Source: Psychrobacter namhaensis
Lineage (GTDB): Bacteria; Pseudomonadota; Gammaproteobacteria; Pseudomonadales; Moraxellaceae
NCBI RefSeq assembly: GCF_016107545.1
Contig: NZ_JABASS010000001.1
Location: 248,001 to 312,000, forward strand
Length of the DNA: 64,000 bases
Direction of reading: 5' to 3'
The translations under genes and the position numbers were made by a program. Below the pieces are notes generated by a model, which was not told the DNA's origin, did no database searches, and saw nothing but the letters and a program-made list of their open reading frames with translations. Below are positions 1 to 9,605 of the stretch, in pieces; positions within the stretch are counted from its first letter, which is position 1, and each line of letters begins with the position of its first letter.

Positions 1-689
1 ACCATGTAGCCGATCGCCATAAAAGGCACCACAAGCTCGGTCACGGTAGCAATGCGTTTAACCCCACCGAAAATAATGATGCCAAAAACCACCAAAATCA
101 TCGCTAGTGCGCTTAACCGTGTGGTACCCACCTCTTTACCTAAAATATTTATGGACGCGCCTTCTCCCACGACCTGAGTCACGGCATTGACCACGCCATT
201 CGCCTGAATACCAGGTAAGAACATACTTAAAGCAATCAGGGCCGCAATGGCAAAAATGACGCCATACCAGCGCTGGCCGAGTACACGCTCAAAATAGTAG
301 GCAGGCCCGCCACGGTATTGGCCCGTATTGACGTCTTTTTCTTTGTATATCTGGGCGAGTGTCGATTCGACGTAGGCGGTAGAAGCTCCTAAGAAACCCA
401 CCACCCACATCCAAAATACTGCACCTGGTCCACCAAAACCAATGGCTGCCGCTACCCCTGCGATGTTTCCCATACCGACGCGTCCAGCCAAAGATAAGGT
501 TAAAGCTTGAAAGGACGAGATGCCATCAACACTGGCCTTCCCTTTGAATATCAAACGTAACATTTCACCAAATAGCCGCACTTGCGCAAAACGCGTCATG
601 ATGGAGTAAAACAGGCCAGCTCCTAAACATAGATAGATTAGGGCTGAGCTCCAAATAATTCCGTTTACTGTACCAACTAGTCCTTCCAT
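1..689 (-). CDS. Sodium:alanine symporter family (AGCS) protein, C-terminus cut off by the window edge
   Basis: About 229 N-terminal residues are visible, starting MEGLVGTVNG; the rest lies beyond base 1. The protein is very hydrophobic and contains the AGCS signature region around SLAGRVGMGNIAGVAAAIGF, followed by GPGAVFWMW and a YRGGPAYYFER segment, all typical of AlsT/DagA-type transporters. These import alanine or glycine with Na+ across the inner membrane. The ATG at 687-689 has an AGGA about 8 bases upstream. It is transcribed leftward, away from the AT-rich spacer to its right. Family assignment is firm; the exact substrate is inferred from the family. Confidence 0.9.
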   Translation of the reverse strand, partial: MEGLVGTVNGIIWSSALIYLCLGAGLFYSIMTRFAQVRLFGEMLRLIFKGKASVDGISSFQALTLSLAGRVGMGNIAGVAAAIGFGGPGAVFWMWVVGFLGASTAYVESTLAQIYKEKDVNTGQYRGGPAYYFERVLGQRWYGVIFAIAALIALSMFLPGIQANGVVNAVTQVVGEGASINILGKEVGTTRLSALAMILVVFGIIIFGGVKRIATVTELVVPFMAIGYM

Positions 690-960
690 AGATGTATTCC
701 TAAAACGTTCTCAAGGCGGTATTTATACTTTTGTACTGTTGGGTCTAATGTCTTTTATATCAAAACTATAAGCGTTTAACTGTAAAGTATCACACTAAAG
801 TTTAATAAACTTGTTGGTTTAATGGGTTATAGCCGTGTGTGTCTTTATAAAAATGATGTATTTATTATTCCTTAGGCTATTTTAAAATCGATTATAAAAA
901 TATTTTTAGACCATCAAACTGTAGGCAAACCATTTACAAAATATTTTTAGTGAAAAATAG

Positions 961-990
961 TTGACTTAATTAATATATTCGTTATATAAC
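961..990 (+). promoter_or_regulatory. Candidate sigma70 promoter for the small membrane protein gene
   Basis: In the AT-rich 690-1072 spacer, TTGACT at 961-966 is followed after 18 bases by TATAAC at 985-990, about 80 bases before the next start codon. The rest of this spacer shows no gene; the symporter on the other strand must also be transcribed from here. Confidence 0.4.
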
Positions 991-1072
991 ATATATAGTA
1001 TTTACTATTTCGAATTTATTGGATTGCTCTGCTCTCTACGTGCGATCGCAACGAGATCTGTGAGGAATGAAT

Positions 1073-1402
1073 ATGAGACATTTAAGTTATACTCTCAAGT
1101 GCTGGGCATTAGGGGTCACTTTTTTCTTAGTGTTTTACTTTACAGTTCTCGTGAGCGATCCTGGTTTTAGCAAGTACATTTACATGTTAGCGTTAAGTAC
1201 CTTACTGTTCCCCATTGCCAAGCACGCAATCGATGTAGTGACCGATTTTTTTACACCAGATACCGTACTGTTTGATGGGTTGTTACCCGCGTTACTGATT
1301 AACACTGTGATCTGGATACTCACACCCTTTATTGTGATACTAACAGTGATTGCATTTATCCTTTATAGCATGGGTATACTGACTGAAAATATCAGGCAAT
1401 AA
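1073..1402 (+). CDS. Small inner-membrane protein of unknown function
   Basis: A 109-residue hydrophobic protein with about three predicted membrane segments (roughly residues 12-30, 37-50 and 76-100). I do not recognise a family. An in-frame ATG occurs at 1067, but the GAGG at 1062-1065 is only one base from it and about 7 bases from the ATG at 1073, so the later start MRHLSYTL is preferred. It is a single-gene unit between the symporter and hrpA, ending just before a strong hairpin shared with the convergent hrpA gene. Confidence 0.6.
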   Translation: MRHLSYTLKCWALGVTFFLVFYFTVLVSDPGFSKYIYMLALSTLLFPIAKHAIDVVTDFFTPDTVLFDGLLPALLINTVIWILTPFIVILTVIAFILYSMGILTENIRQ

Positions 1403-1416
1403 CGCTTTCAAATAAA

Positions 1417-1450
1417 AAGGGCTGGATCAGCAATCGCTAATCCAGCCCTT
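1417..1450 (-). terminator. Intrinsic terminator, probably bidirectional
   Basis: An 11-bp perfect stem (1417-1427 with 1440-1450, core GGGCTGGAT) with a 12-base loop. The A-run at 1411-1418 becomes a U-run on the minus strand, so it best serves hrpA; it also lies just behind the convergent plus-strand gene. Confidence 0.75.
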
Positions 1451-1549
1451 GTCCCATTTAGATGCTAATGGTCCTTTATCATAAGCTTAAAACAGTGTGA
1501 ATAACGCCTGCTCTAACCTACCATAAAAGCACCAAAATACTTTCCTACT

Positions 1550-4500
1550 TTAACTGACCTTATCCCACATCTTGCTGAGGCGCTTAGGGGATACTGCCAT
1601 ACGAGTTTTCATTGGCTGGGCAAACAATTGAATACGATATTCCTCCACCATCCAACGATATTCACTGATGGCATCTTTGTCCGCCCGTCCTGCTAGCCGC
1701 TCCATATGTAAGTCCAGCGCATAGACACCATCAAGATCAGCATCCAGATTATGCTCAAGGCGCTCAAGACGAATCTCTAGCGCTTCAAGATAGCGTGGAT
1801 ATTGTTGCCAATGGCTATAATCCATCCGATAAACAAAGTTAGCCAAATGCAGATCTTCTAACTGATCTTCAATATCCTCGATAGACTCACCGAAGATCTC
1901 CCGATCAAGCATCAATAACCCTTGGCGTATACGTTGCCAACGGGTATAGACGTTTTTGAGCGTTTTTATGACACCTTGACCAGTCAATAGGAAGTTACTA
2001 GCCACCACTTCTAAAGTTTGTGCATACTCCTCAGTGGTAAACGGTAGCTCCTCCGCCAAACCCACAGCCATGCTATCGGCGCTTTCAGGCAAGTCGGTGC
2101 TATGATCAAACAACACATAGTGCTCTTCGAGCGCAGCATCTAACGTCGCATCAATGATAATAGTTTTGAGCTTGTCCATATCACCAAGTGGCGCAAACGC
2201 TAATTTGAATATCTTATCAACTTGGCTGGTCAACTGTTTTTTCTTCGCCCCAAGCTTGCCTTTGATTAAGGTTAACACCCCAACACGGTGCGCCTGTAAC
2301 GCGGCATTGACATCCGTGTATTGATGAATAGACACGGCGTCCCCTGCCTCATCAGCGACTAGAGCCGCAAACTGCTTCATCACGACACCCGCGCTGTGAT
2401 GATTTTTACTAAAGGCAAAATGCTCAGGGAATTCTGTATGCACGCCTTGCTGCTCATTCACTGCTTGACTGGTCTCAGACGCATGACGAATCTGGAGCGT
2501 TTGTAGATCACGGCCTTTTTCGATGATGCGATTTTTATCATCGACTACGCAGATTTGTGGCTGTAAGTAACGGTCAATACTAGCCGGATTAAAACTCTCT
2601 GGCGTCACTGACATAATACCGCGACGGTTTAGCGCTTGGCACAATTGTTTTAGCAAGCCATGACCACCAGCCGGCTGTAGCTCGTCAAACAAGCTGTCAG
2701 CCGTATCAGGAATGGGGACGATTTGACGGCGAATGTCTTTCGGTAATGATTTGAGCAGCTGCAGCACCAGCTCATAGCGCCATCCAGGCACACCCCATAA
2801 CAGCTCGATAGCATCAAGCTGCGGTAACGCGGCAAGTGGCACCCGAATAGTCACGCCATCATCATCACTAGCCGGATCGAACACATAACGCAGGGGCAAT
2901 TTTAAATCACCCAACTTCCATACCTCGGGAAACTCGCCCGTGGTCGGAGCTTGGCTGTTTAACACATCTTCATCGGTAAAGAATAGATGCTTAGTATCCG
3001 TCTTTTCTACCTCAGCACGCCAGTCTTCAAAGGCTTTACGGCTGGCAATATGAGCCGGAATTTTTTTATCATAAAACTGATACAGTGATTCTTCATCGAC
3101 CAATAAATCACGGCGGCGCAATTTATCTTCAATGCGCTCAATGTCCGCGATTTTATCCATATTATGCTGTAAAAATGGCGCTTGACGCCCCAAATTACCC
3201 GTCACCAGACCATCACGAATAAAGATTTCTCGTGATTCACTTAGGTTGACTTGCTCATAGTTGGTCAGCTGCTTACTGACAATAATGAGACCAAACAAAC
3301 TAATCTGGGCGTAAGCTTTGACACGGCCTGTCTTCTTCGACCAATGCGGCTCAAAGTAGTGATATTTTAGTAAGTTACCGGCGGCTGAGATGATCCACTC
3401 AGGTTCAATCTTAGCCACCGTACGCATAAAGACTTGTGAGGTTTCGACCATCTCAAACGCCATCACCCAAGGCGGCGTTTGTTTAAACACCGTACTGGCT
3501 GGGAATATTTTGGCTTTTTGTTGACGCGCGGCTAAATACTCACCGCGATTTTCAGTTTTATGCGCGATAATGGACAATAAACCCGTTAACAGTGCTCGGT
3601 GCAAATTAGCATACTTAACAGCCCGAAGCTCTTCATCTTCAATTGCCGTAGGATCACTCGTTGTCGCTTCAATGGAGGCATTTTTCGCATGGGCTTTATC
3701 AGTATTTTTTGCATCGCTCACATCGGTCAGCTTAAGCTCAGTCACCATTTGTACCAGCTGACGATGGGTCTGATGCCATTCGCGCACCCGCGGAAAACTC
3801 AGATAGTTTTTCTTCGCAAATTGCTTACGCTGATTGCCAGACAACTTATTGCCATCTTCATCCTTTTCAAACAGTGCTTTCCACAAACTTAAATAAAACA
3901 AGAAGTCAGAGTCATCTTGACGGAAAACCGCATGTTTTTGATCGGCCTGCGTGCGCTTATTGGCGGGGCGCTCGCGTGGGTCTTGTACGGCAAGCGCGGC
4001 AACCACAATAAGCATCTCACGAATACAGTCAAAATCAGAGCCAGCGACCAGCATACGTGCCAGCCTTGGATCGATAGGCATACGTGCCATTTGTTGACCG
4101 ATACGAGTCAGACGCAAGTGATCTAAACCCTTTTTCGATTTGGGCTTGGCATTTTGATTGGCAGGCGCAGAGTCGTTTTTTACTGTAATCGCGCCCAGCT
4201 CATCAAGCAGTTTATGGCCGTCCGTGACTAAGCGGCTATCTGGCGGCTCAATAAATTCAAAATCATCAACGCTACCGAGGCGCAGATTGGCCATCTGTAG
4301 AATGACAGACGCTAAGTTGGTTCGTAGAATCTCCGGCTCTGTAAATTCAGGGCGACCACTAAAGTCTTCTTCACTATACAGACGAATACAAACGCCAGGC
4401 GCGACACGACCACAGCGACCTTTACGTTGATTGGCCGCCGCTTGTGAAATCGCTTCAATCGGCAAACGTTGCACGCGTGAGCGATACGAGTAACGTGAAA

Positions 4501-5821
4501 TTCGCGCAAATCCCAAATCAATTACATAGCGAATACCCGGTACCGTCAACGCAGTTTCGGCCACGTTGGTGGCGATAACAATACGCCGACCACGACCTGA
4601 GGGCTGAAAAATGCGCTGCTGCTCTTCATACGTCTGCCGAGCAAACAGTGGTAGTACTTCTGTGTGTTTGGGTCCATGGCGCACCAGCACGTCTTGTAAC
4701 TCGCGAATCTCAGCTTCGGTCGCCGCAAATATCAAAATATCGGCTTGATCGGCATGCCCTTTGTTTTGCGCGTCACTAAAACACTCATCGACCGCTGCCA
4801 CCACTGCACGGGGTAAATTATCCTCAAAATCATCATAGCTGTCATCGTCTGAGCTGGTCACAGGCTCATCGGTGAGTGGACGATAACGAACTTCTACCGG
4901 AAAGCTGCGGCCTTCAACATTAAAGATTGGCGCAGGTATCTGACGTTTTAGCTTGGCATCATAGCAGCTAAAATATTCACTGAAACGCTTGGTATCAAGG
5001 GTGGCTGACGTAATAATGACTTTTAAATCAGGGCGCTTGGGTAGCATTTTTTTGAGATAACCCATGATAAAGTCAATGTTTAAGCTACGCTCATGGGCTT
5101 CATCAATAATGATGGTGTCATATTTACTTAAGAAACGATCGTGCCCCAACTCCGCGAGCAAGATACCATCGGTCATCAGCTTAACAACGGATTGTGCTGA
5201 CCCTTGCTCATTAAAGCGAATCTTAAAGCTGACGGTATTACCTAATGGCTCGCCCAGCTCTTCTGCAATTCGGTTGGCAACACTACGCGCGGCCAATCTA
5301 CGCGGCTGCGTATGCCCTATTTGTCCTGTGATCCCGCGTCCTGCCAGCATCGCAAGCTTTGGTAACTGCGTCGTTTTACCAGAGCCCGTCTCACCTGCGA
5401 CAATGATGACTTGATTATCAATGATGGCTTGTACCAAATCATCGGCACGCTGACTAACAGGCAAATCAAGGTTTAATTTGGCCGGTAAGTCGCTTGGGAT
5501 ACTCTCAATACGTGCCTGCACCGCTTGTTGTGAGCGGGTTTTGATCTTGTCATACTGCGCGCGTTTTTTTGCAAGTATCTCATCGGTTTTATTGTTTTTC
5601 TGATCAGATTCGTGATTGGATTTTTTATTTTTGGCGACAGCACCACGCGCCAACTCGCGCTCAAGACGGCTTAGATAATAGCTGTCTTTAGCCAGCACTG
5701 GTAAATCAGTCGTATCACTTAAAGAGGTTTTTTCATCGTTTGTTGTTGCTGATTTTGCAGTATCATGATTTTCAACGACAGTAGATGTTTCTAAGTTTGT
5801 ATTCTTGGAAGTATTGGGCAT
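1550..5821 (-). CDS. hrpA: ATP-dependent RNA helicase HrpA (DEAH box)
   Basis: A 1423-residue DEAH-box helicase, slightly longer than the roughly 1300 residues usual for HrpA. After a charged, low-complexity N-terminal stretch of about 110 residues come the Walker A motif GETGSGKT (143-150), motif II DEAH (240-243), SATLD, and motif VI with QRKGRCGRVAPG, then the HA2/OB region and the long C-terminal DUF3418 domain that separates HrpA from shorter DEAH proteins. The family unwinds RNA or ribonucleoprotein in the cytoplasm; HrpA has been linked to rescue of stalled ribosomes and mRNA processing. No operon partner is evident. A hairpin at 1417-1450 lies downstream. Confidence 0.95.
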   Translation of the reverse strand: MPNTSKNTNLETSTVVENHDTAKSATTNDEKTSLSDTTDLPVLAKDSYYLSRLERELARGAVAKNKKSNHESDQKNNKTDEILAKKRAQYDKIKTRSQQAVQARIESIPSDLPAKLNLDLPVSQRADDLVQAIIDNQVIIVAGETGSGKTTQLPKLAMLAGRGITGQIGHTQPRRLAARSVANRIAEELGEPLGNTVSFKIRFNEQGSAQSVVKLMTDGILLAELGHDRFLSKYDTIIIDEAHERSLNIDFIMGYLKKMLPKRPDLKVIITSATLDTKRFSEYFSCYDAKLKRQIPAPIFNVEGRSFPVEVRYRPLTDEPVTSSDDDSYDDFEDNLPRAVVAAVDECFSDAQNKGHADQADILIFAATEAEIRELQDVLVRHGPKHTEVLPLFARQTYEEQQRIFQPSGRGRRIVIATNVAETALTVPGIRYVIDLGFARISRYSYRSRVQRLPIEAISQAAANQRKGRCGRVAPGVCIRLYSEEDFSGRPEFTEPEILRTNLASVILQMANLRLGSVDDFEFIEPPDSRLVTDGHKLLDELGAITVKNDSAPANQNAKPKSKKGLDHLRLTRIGQQMARMPIDPRLARMLVAGSDFDCIREMLIVVAALAVQDPRERPANKRTQADQKHAVFRQDDSDFLFYLSLWKALFEKDEDGNKLSGNQRKQFAKKNYLSFPRVREWHQTHRQLVQMVTELKLTDVSDAKNTDKAHAKNASIEATTSDPTAIEDEELRAVKYANLHRALLTGLLSIIAHKTENRGEYLAARQQKAKIFPASTVFKQTPPWVMAFEMVETSQVFMRTVAKIEPEWIISAAGNLLKYHYFEPHWSKKTGRVKAYAQISLFGLIIVSKQLTNYEQVNLSESREIFIRDGLVTGNLGRQAPFLQHNMDKIADIERIEDKLRRRDLLVDEESLYQFYDKKIPAHIASRKAFEDWRAEVEKTDTKHLFFTDEDVLNSQAPTTGEFPEVWKLGDLKLPLRYVFDPASDDDGVTIRVPLAALPQLDAIELLWGVPGWRYELVLQLLKSLPKDIRRQIVPIPDTADSLFDELQPAGGHGLLKQLCQALNRRGIMSVTPESFNPASIDRYLQPQICVVDDKNRIIEKGRDLQTLQIRHASETSQAVNEQQGVHTEFPEHFAFSKNHHSAGVVMKQFAALVADEAGDAVSIHQYTDVNAALQAHRVGVLTLIKGKLGAKKKQLTSQVDKIFKLAFAPLGDMDKLKTIIIDATLDAALEEHYVLFDHSTDLPESADSMAVGLAEELPFTTEEYAQTLEVVASNFLLTGQGVIKTLKNVYTRWQRIRQGLLMLDREIFGESIEDIEDQLEDLHLANFVYRMDYSHWQQYPRYLEALEIRLERLEHNLDADLDGVYALDLHMERLAGRADKDAISEYRWMVEEYRIQLFAQPMKTRMAVSPKRLSKMWDKVS

Positions 5822-6063
5822 ATTTACTTAGGCTATTTATTATTTAGAAGTGGTTAGATTATGGGGGTAATTTAGGTGTGATTCAAGTTGGTAATAGTGT
5901 TTGGTTAGAACTGAGAATGTGGTTGTAGTATCTACTAAGGTCAAAGATCACTTATTGATTTTTGCTGTTCCAGAGTTCTACAGTCATCAGAACGATGAAA
6001 GACCTGATTGCAATGCAAATACCTACATAGTTTACTATTATAAAGATGGCCTAAATGATGACA

Positions 6064-6381
6064 TCAATCACTACTCGTATAAATAATCTGTTGGCTGGTG
6101 GCCGCTCCCATAAAAAAGGTATGTAGTTTTTGCAATGGCAGCCTAGGAAAAGGAAGATGTAGCGAAAGTATTAATTTCTCAAATGCCACTATCTCATTGG
6201 CTAACGCGCTAGCGGTTTCAGGGTGAATCTGTGGATTATCATAAAGATGGTCAATTAACCACGTCAATTGTGGAAAATTCGCATTATCATGAACCTGATA
6301 AAAGGTGGGCAATAGCTCATCAGAGATTTGGCAGCGGGTTTTGCGGATCATACCGCTTTTGTAGTACATGTTTAAAGACAT
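6064..6381 (-). CDS. Hypothetical protein, 105 residues
   Basis: Soluble protein starting MSLNMYYKSG with no motif I recognise; a helical, mildly acidic middle region spans about residues 40-75. Its start codon lies one base after the stop of the small upstream gene at 6383-6526, which suggests a two-gene transcript. The 242 bases between its end and hrpA contain nothing I can support. Coding status rests on composition and this tight spacing. Confidence 0.5.
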   Translation of the reverse strand: MSLNMYYKSGMIRKTRCQISDELLPTFYQVHDNANFPQLTWLIDHLYDNPQIHPETASALANEIVAFEKLILSLHLPFPRLPLQKLHTFFMGAATSQQIIYTSSD

Positions 6382-6382
6382 A

Positions 6383-6526
6383 TTATGATAACTCCCTTAA
6401 GTTCTTAATACTCACATATCCAAAACACTCTTTATCTTCTTCAATCTCAAGATCGCCATTTCCTATATGGCCAACAGGCGCAATCAAAAGCTGACCGTTT
6501 GAGATAAGAGCATTGATGTTACACAT
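6383..6526 (-). CDS. Small hypothetical protein, possibly a truncated gene
   Basis: A 47-residue frame (MCNINALISN ... LRELS) with AGAGG 4 bases before the ATG. The same frame stays open about 27 further codons upstream without an ATG and still reads like protein (…HIDDKLEVDAED…), so the gene may have lost its 5' end or may use a non-ATG start. It is almost contiguous with the next gene at 6381. Function unknown. Confidence 0.4.
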   Translation of the reverse strand: MCNINALISNGQLLIAPVGHIGNGDLEIEEDKECFGYVSIKNLRELS

Positions 6527-6644
6527 ATCCTCTGCATCCACCTCAAGTTTGTCATCAATATGAGGGGCTGTGTTAAAAGGTGAGTCTTTATTTTAAAAAG
6601 TAACTGCTGATTTGATACATCAGTAATGAGTAAAAACAAATAAA

Positions 6645-6681
6645 AAACCCGATGCCTCGTAATGGTTGAGACATCGGGTTT
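6645..6681 (-). terminator. Intrinsic terminator of the DASS transporter gene
   Basis: Stem AAACCCGATG (6645-6654) with CATCGGGTTT (6672-6681), with an A-run to its left that becomes a U-run on the minus strand, 26 bases beyond the transporter stop codon. Confidence 0.8.
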
Positions 6682-6706
6682 ATTTATCATAACGCTGTTA
6701 ATGAGA

Positions 6707-8128
6707 CTATATCAAGAAAAAATAAGCCCACAACCCAACCACAAAGGTAGCGATAATATTGAGAATGACACCCGTACGGATCATCTCCGTCTGTTTAATC
6801 AGGCCAGTACCAAATACAATAGCATTGGGCGGCGTGGCAACTGGAAGCATAAAGGCACAAGAAGCCCCAATACCGATGACCAATACCAGTACTTCATGCG
6901 GCAGACCCATCTGCTCAGCGATAGCCGCAAATACAGGTACAAGTAGCGCGGCAGAGGCAGTATTAGAAGCAAACTCTGTCAAAAATATAATAAACGCCGA
7001 TACTGCAATCATAACCACAATCAGCGGTGCAGCAGACAGTGCATTGGCTACCGTCTCACCCAGTACCAACGACGCCCCTGATACTTTTAAAATCGTTGAC
7101 AGGGCAATACCACCACCGAACAACATGAGGACACCCCAATCGGTATTATCAGAGACTTGTTTCCATGATACCAAACCCAGACTGACCACAGCCGCCGCCG
7201 CTGATAAAGCAATAACAGCATCGGTATCAGTAATGTCCAGTGCTGCGCCAATTTTTTTGGAAAATATCCAGCTCAATGCCGTGACGATAAAGACGATAAT
7301 AGTCACCACACGCGGTTTGTTCCAAGCAATAGGCTCGTCTTCAACCAGTGTGATTTTACGATTTAGGTTCGGTTTAAGAAACACGTACATTGCACCCAAT
7401 AATAGCGGCAATAATACCAGCATCATTGGCACACCAAACTTCATCCAATCCACAAAGGCAATGTCGAGTGCTTTTGCCGCGATGGCGTTAGGCGGTGAAC
7501 CGACAATGGTACCCAATCCCCCAAGACTTGCTGAGTAAGCAATACCCAATAACACAAAAACAAAAGTACCACGATCTTTTTCACGATCAACTTGCGTCAA
7601 AATACCAAGCGCCAGCGGTAACATCATCGCCGCAGTCGCCGTATTCGATATCCACATCGATAAGAATGCCGTTACCCCAAATATCAAAAACACGGCTGTG
7701 CTTAGTTTGCCACCTGACATCGATAAAATCTTTAGCGCAATTTTTTTGTCCAACTGCTGCACATGCAAGGCCGCCGCCAACGCAAAACCACCAAAGAACA
7801 AATAAATGGTAGGATTAGCGAAACTTTGCAGACCAATTTCAGCATCGAACTCTGGTATACCAATTAAGGCCCCGACCACTACTACTAATAGTGCAGTAAT
7901 CGTCACGTGTACTGCTTCTGTGAGCCACAATACCCCAATAAAAAATAGCAGGGACAGACCCTTATTGGCATTGATGTCGAATGGTAATACATTATAAATA
8001 ACCATACTAACAAGCGCTGCAATAACGACAACGATCAACCCTTTGCCCGTACCCTTTGGAAAGGTATCTGTAAATAAATACTCATTGCCATCTTTAGGAA
8101 GATGGCTATCTAGTTTTTGCTCTGACAT
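6707..8128 (-). CDS. DASS/SLC13-family anion:sodium symporter
   Basis: A 473-residue polytopic membrane protein of the divalent anion:Na+ symporter family (the group of CitT, SdcS and VcINDY). It has the paired Ser-Asn-Thr motifs that bind sodium and substrate in this family: ISNTATAAMM near residue 160 and ASNTASAALL near 390, each in a helix-hairpin repeat. Members import di- or tricarboxylates such as succinate, malate or citrate; the specific substrate cannot be read here. The start has a soluble N-terminal tail of about 30 residues. It is a single-gene unit with its own terminator. Confidence 0.9.
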   Translation of the reverse strand: MSEQKLDSHLPKDGNEYLFTDTFPKGTGKGLIVVVIAALVSMVIYNVLPFDINANKGLSLLFFIGVLWLTEAVHVTITALLVVVVGALIGIPEFDAEIGLQSFANPTIYLFFGGFALAAALHVQQLDKKIALKILSMSGGKLSTAVFLIFGVTAFLSMWISNTATAAMMLPLALGILTQVDREKDRGTFVFVLLGIAYSASLGGLGTIVGSPPNAIAAKALDIAFVDWMKFGVPMMLVLLPLLLGAMYVFLKPNLNRKITLVEDEPIAWNKPRVVTIIVFIVTALSWIFSKKIGAALDITDTDAVIALSAAAAVVSLGLVSWKQVSDNTDWGVLMLFGGGIALSTILKVSGASLVLGETVANALSAAPLIVVMIAVSAFIIFLTEFASNTASAALLVPVFAAIAEQMGLPHEVLVLVIGIGASCAFMLPVATPPNAIVFGTGLIKQTEMIRTGVILNIIATFVVGLWAYFFLI

Positions 8129-8568
8129 AAAATGTCCTTAGTTCCTCAAAGACAGTGGGGAAATCCCATATATAAAGACGTGTACTACTCGTCAACCTTC
8201 TTTTTCTCGTACCCCAAAAAAATACGTCGCCATCATAGCAGATATACATCAAAAAAATCCTTTGATGAAGCATGGGTTTGCTTTATATCAGCCCCTACTT
8301 CGAATTAGGCTGTAAATTTAGACACTGATGGGCATTACATTTCTATCTAATCATAAGTTCTAGCCCCGTTTCTTACTCAGTCGCCACGGGGTCTTTTGTT
8401 ACACAACGTCACTAAATAAGCCCATATCCTATATGTACAACACAGAAGCCATATCTCATACTAAACTGTTGCAGTTCCACTAAAACACCAATAAATAGTT
8501 AATAACAATAGATTGAAACCATAAGTTTGTTAGAACTGAAACATTCATAAAACGTATAGGAGCACTTT
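8129..8568. other. Intergenic region without a recognised gene
   Basis: 440 bases that must hold the leftward promoter for the DASS gene and the rightward promoter for the 54-residue protein. A weak hairpin CCCCG (8364-8368) with CGGGG (8387-8391) followed by TCTTTT could be a plus-strand terminator, but no plus-strand gene precedes it. No RNA gene or coding frame is evident. Confidence 0.5.
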
Positions 8569-8733
8569 ATGACAGATACAAATAAAACCGACTCGACCAC
8601 CAAAATGGCGCGAAAAGATATCAACCAAGATGGTCTGGCCAAAGAAGATCAACAGCGCACCGATGACTCAGCACTTGATATGATGCAAGGCATGCACGAA
8701 CATGAAGATCATAAAGAAGAAGACGAAAAGTAA
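8569..8733 (+). CDS. Small hydrophilic acidic protein, 54 residues
   Basis: Frame from ATG 8569 to TAA 8733 with a strong AGGAG 7 bases upstream. The protein MTDTNKTDSTTKMARKDINQ… ends in a His/Glu/Asp-rich tail (MHEHEDHKEEDEK). It has no hydrophobic segment and is probably unfolded. A role in stress or metal binding could be imagined from the composition but is not supported. It stands alone between divergent and convergent neighbours. Confidence 0.65.
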   Translation: MTDTNKTDSTTKMARKDINQDGLAKEDQQRTDDSALDMMQGMHEHEDHKEEDEK

Positions 8734-8805
8734 TTTAGTGCTTTGGCACCCAAATACCCAGTGTGCGACTGTAAGATAAAACGTATAAAATGAGAGGCAC
8801 TTATC

Positions 8806-9501
8806 TTATGATGAGTGTCTCTCGCGTTTTGGCTCTCTTTTTTCTGGCAAGCGATCTGAGGCATAGTTATATATAAATGCCGCTGTTAAAACGATCGTAA
8901 TCGGTACAAATAGAGCCTCATAGCCAACTTTGGCAAACAAGTACGCCCCGACTGCACTACCCCCGCAAAAGCAATACCAAATAACAGCTTGAAAACCCAA
9001 TGTCGGCTTACTAATCGCGCGACCAGCCAACCAGTTACCGATTGCAGCCCCCATGTCGGATGTTAGCCCTGTCAAATGAGTGGTACGAATAACTGCACCA
9101 CTATAAGTCGCTACCATGGCATTTTGTAGGCCACATGCCATCGCTGCTGCCAGCTGCCCCAAAAAATCATGCTGCTGGTACAGCCAATAACTCACCAATA
9201 GTAATGCCGCCTCAATATACAGCGCCTGTCCATAGCGTTTGCCCAATTTCAATGCAGCTTGTCCAATGATAAAGCCACTCAATATTGCCCCTGCTAAAAA
9301 GGACAACAGTAGCGTACCGATATATAAAATACTACGAGCATCCAAATAGGCAATGGCCGCTGCAAATAAGCTCACATTACCCGTGACATGCGAGACCGAT
9401 AAATTCGCGAAACCCATTAATGCTGCCGTATTAACGCAGCCTGCACTAAATGCCAGTACTGCACCGCCCCACAATATCCACCTTGGTAACTTAGTTATCA
9501 T
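8806..9501 (-). CDS. YoaK/DUF1275-family membrane protein
   Basis: About 231 residues with six or so membrane segments. Family features visible are the N-terminal SAGCVNTAALMGFANLSVSH with THVTGN-like SHVTGN, the MACGLQNAMVATYSGAVIRT stretch and HLTGLTSDMG. These match the DUF1275 (YoaK) family of unknown function. An in-frame TTG at 9552 would extend it by 17 residues, but it sits inside the U-run of the fabI terminator, so the ATG at 9501 (MITKLPRW) is preferred although its ribosome-binding site is weak. Confidence 0.8.
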   Translation of the reverse strand: MITKLPRWILWGGAVLAFSAGCVNTAALMGFANLSVSHVTGNVSLFAAAIAYLDARSILYIGTLLLSFLAGAILSGFIIGQAALKLGKRYGQALYIEAALLLVSYWLYQQHDFLGQLAAAMACGLQNAMVATYSGAVIRTTHLTGLTSDMGAAIGNWLAGRAISKPTLGFQAVIWYCFCGGSAVGAYLFAKVGYEALFVPITIVLTAAFIYNYASDRLPEKREPKRERHSS

Positions 9502-9550
9502 ATGTATATAACGCCTAAAGGCTGCTCTCAAAATTGCCCCTAGTATAACC

Positions 9551-9575
9551 AAAAAAGGCAGCCAATTGGCTGCCT
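9551..9575 (-). terminator. Intrinsic terminator of fabI
   Basis: Perfect 8-bp stem AGGCAGCC (9556-9563) and GGCTGCCT (9568-9575) with an AATT loop and six A's to the left, which give a U-run on the minus strand. It lies 31 bases beyond the fabI stop codon. Confidence 0.9.
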
Positions 9576-9605
9576 CTCCTATATCAAACCACTAATACCA
9601 AACCG

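Noticed and set aside
5901-6086. Plus-strand frame of 61 codons next to hrpA
   Set aside because: No ribosome-binding site or recognisable protein pattern; overlaps the end of a better minus-strand candidate.
6759-7538. Plus-strand open frame of 259 codons
   Set aside because: It is antisense to the DASS transporter, whose family motifs are clear on the minus strand; the plus-strand translation has no recognisable family.
9502-9552. Longer start (TTG 9552) for the DUF1275 gene
   Set aside because: The codon sits in the U-run of the fabI terminator, and the family usually begins near the ATG at 9501.
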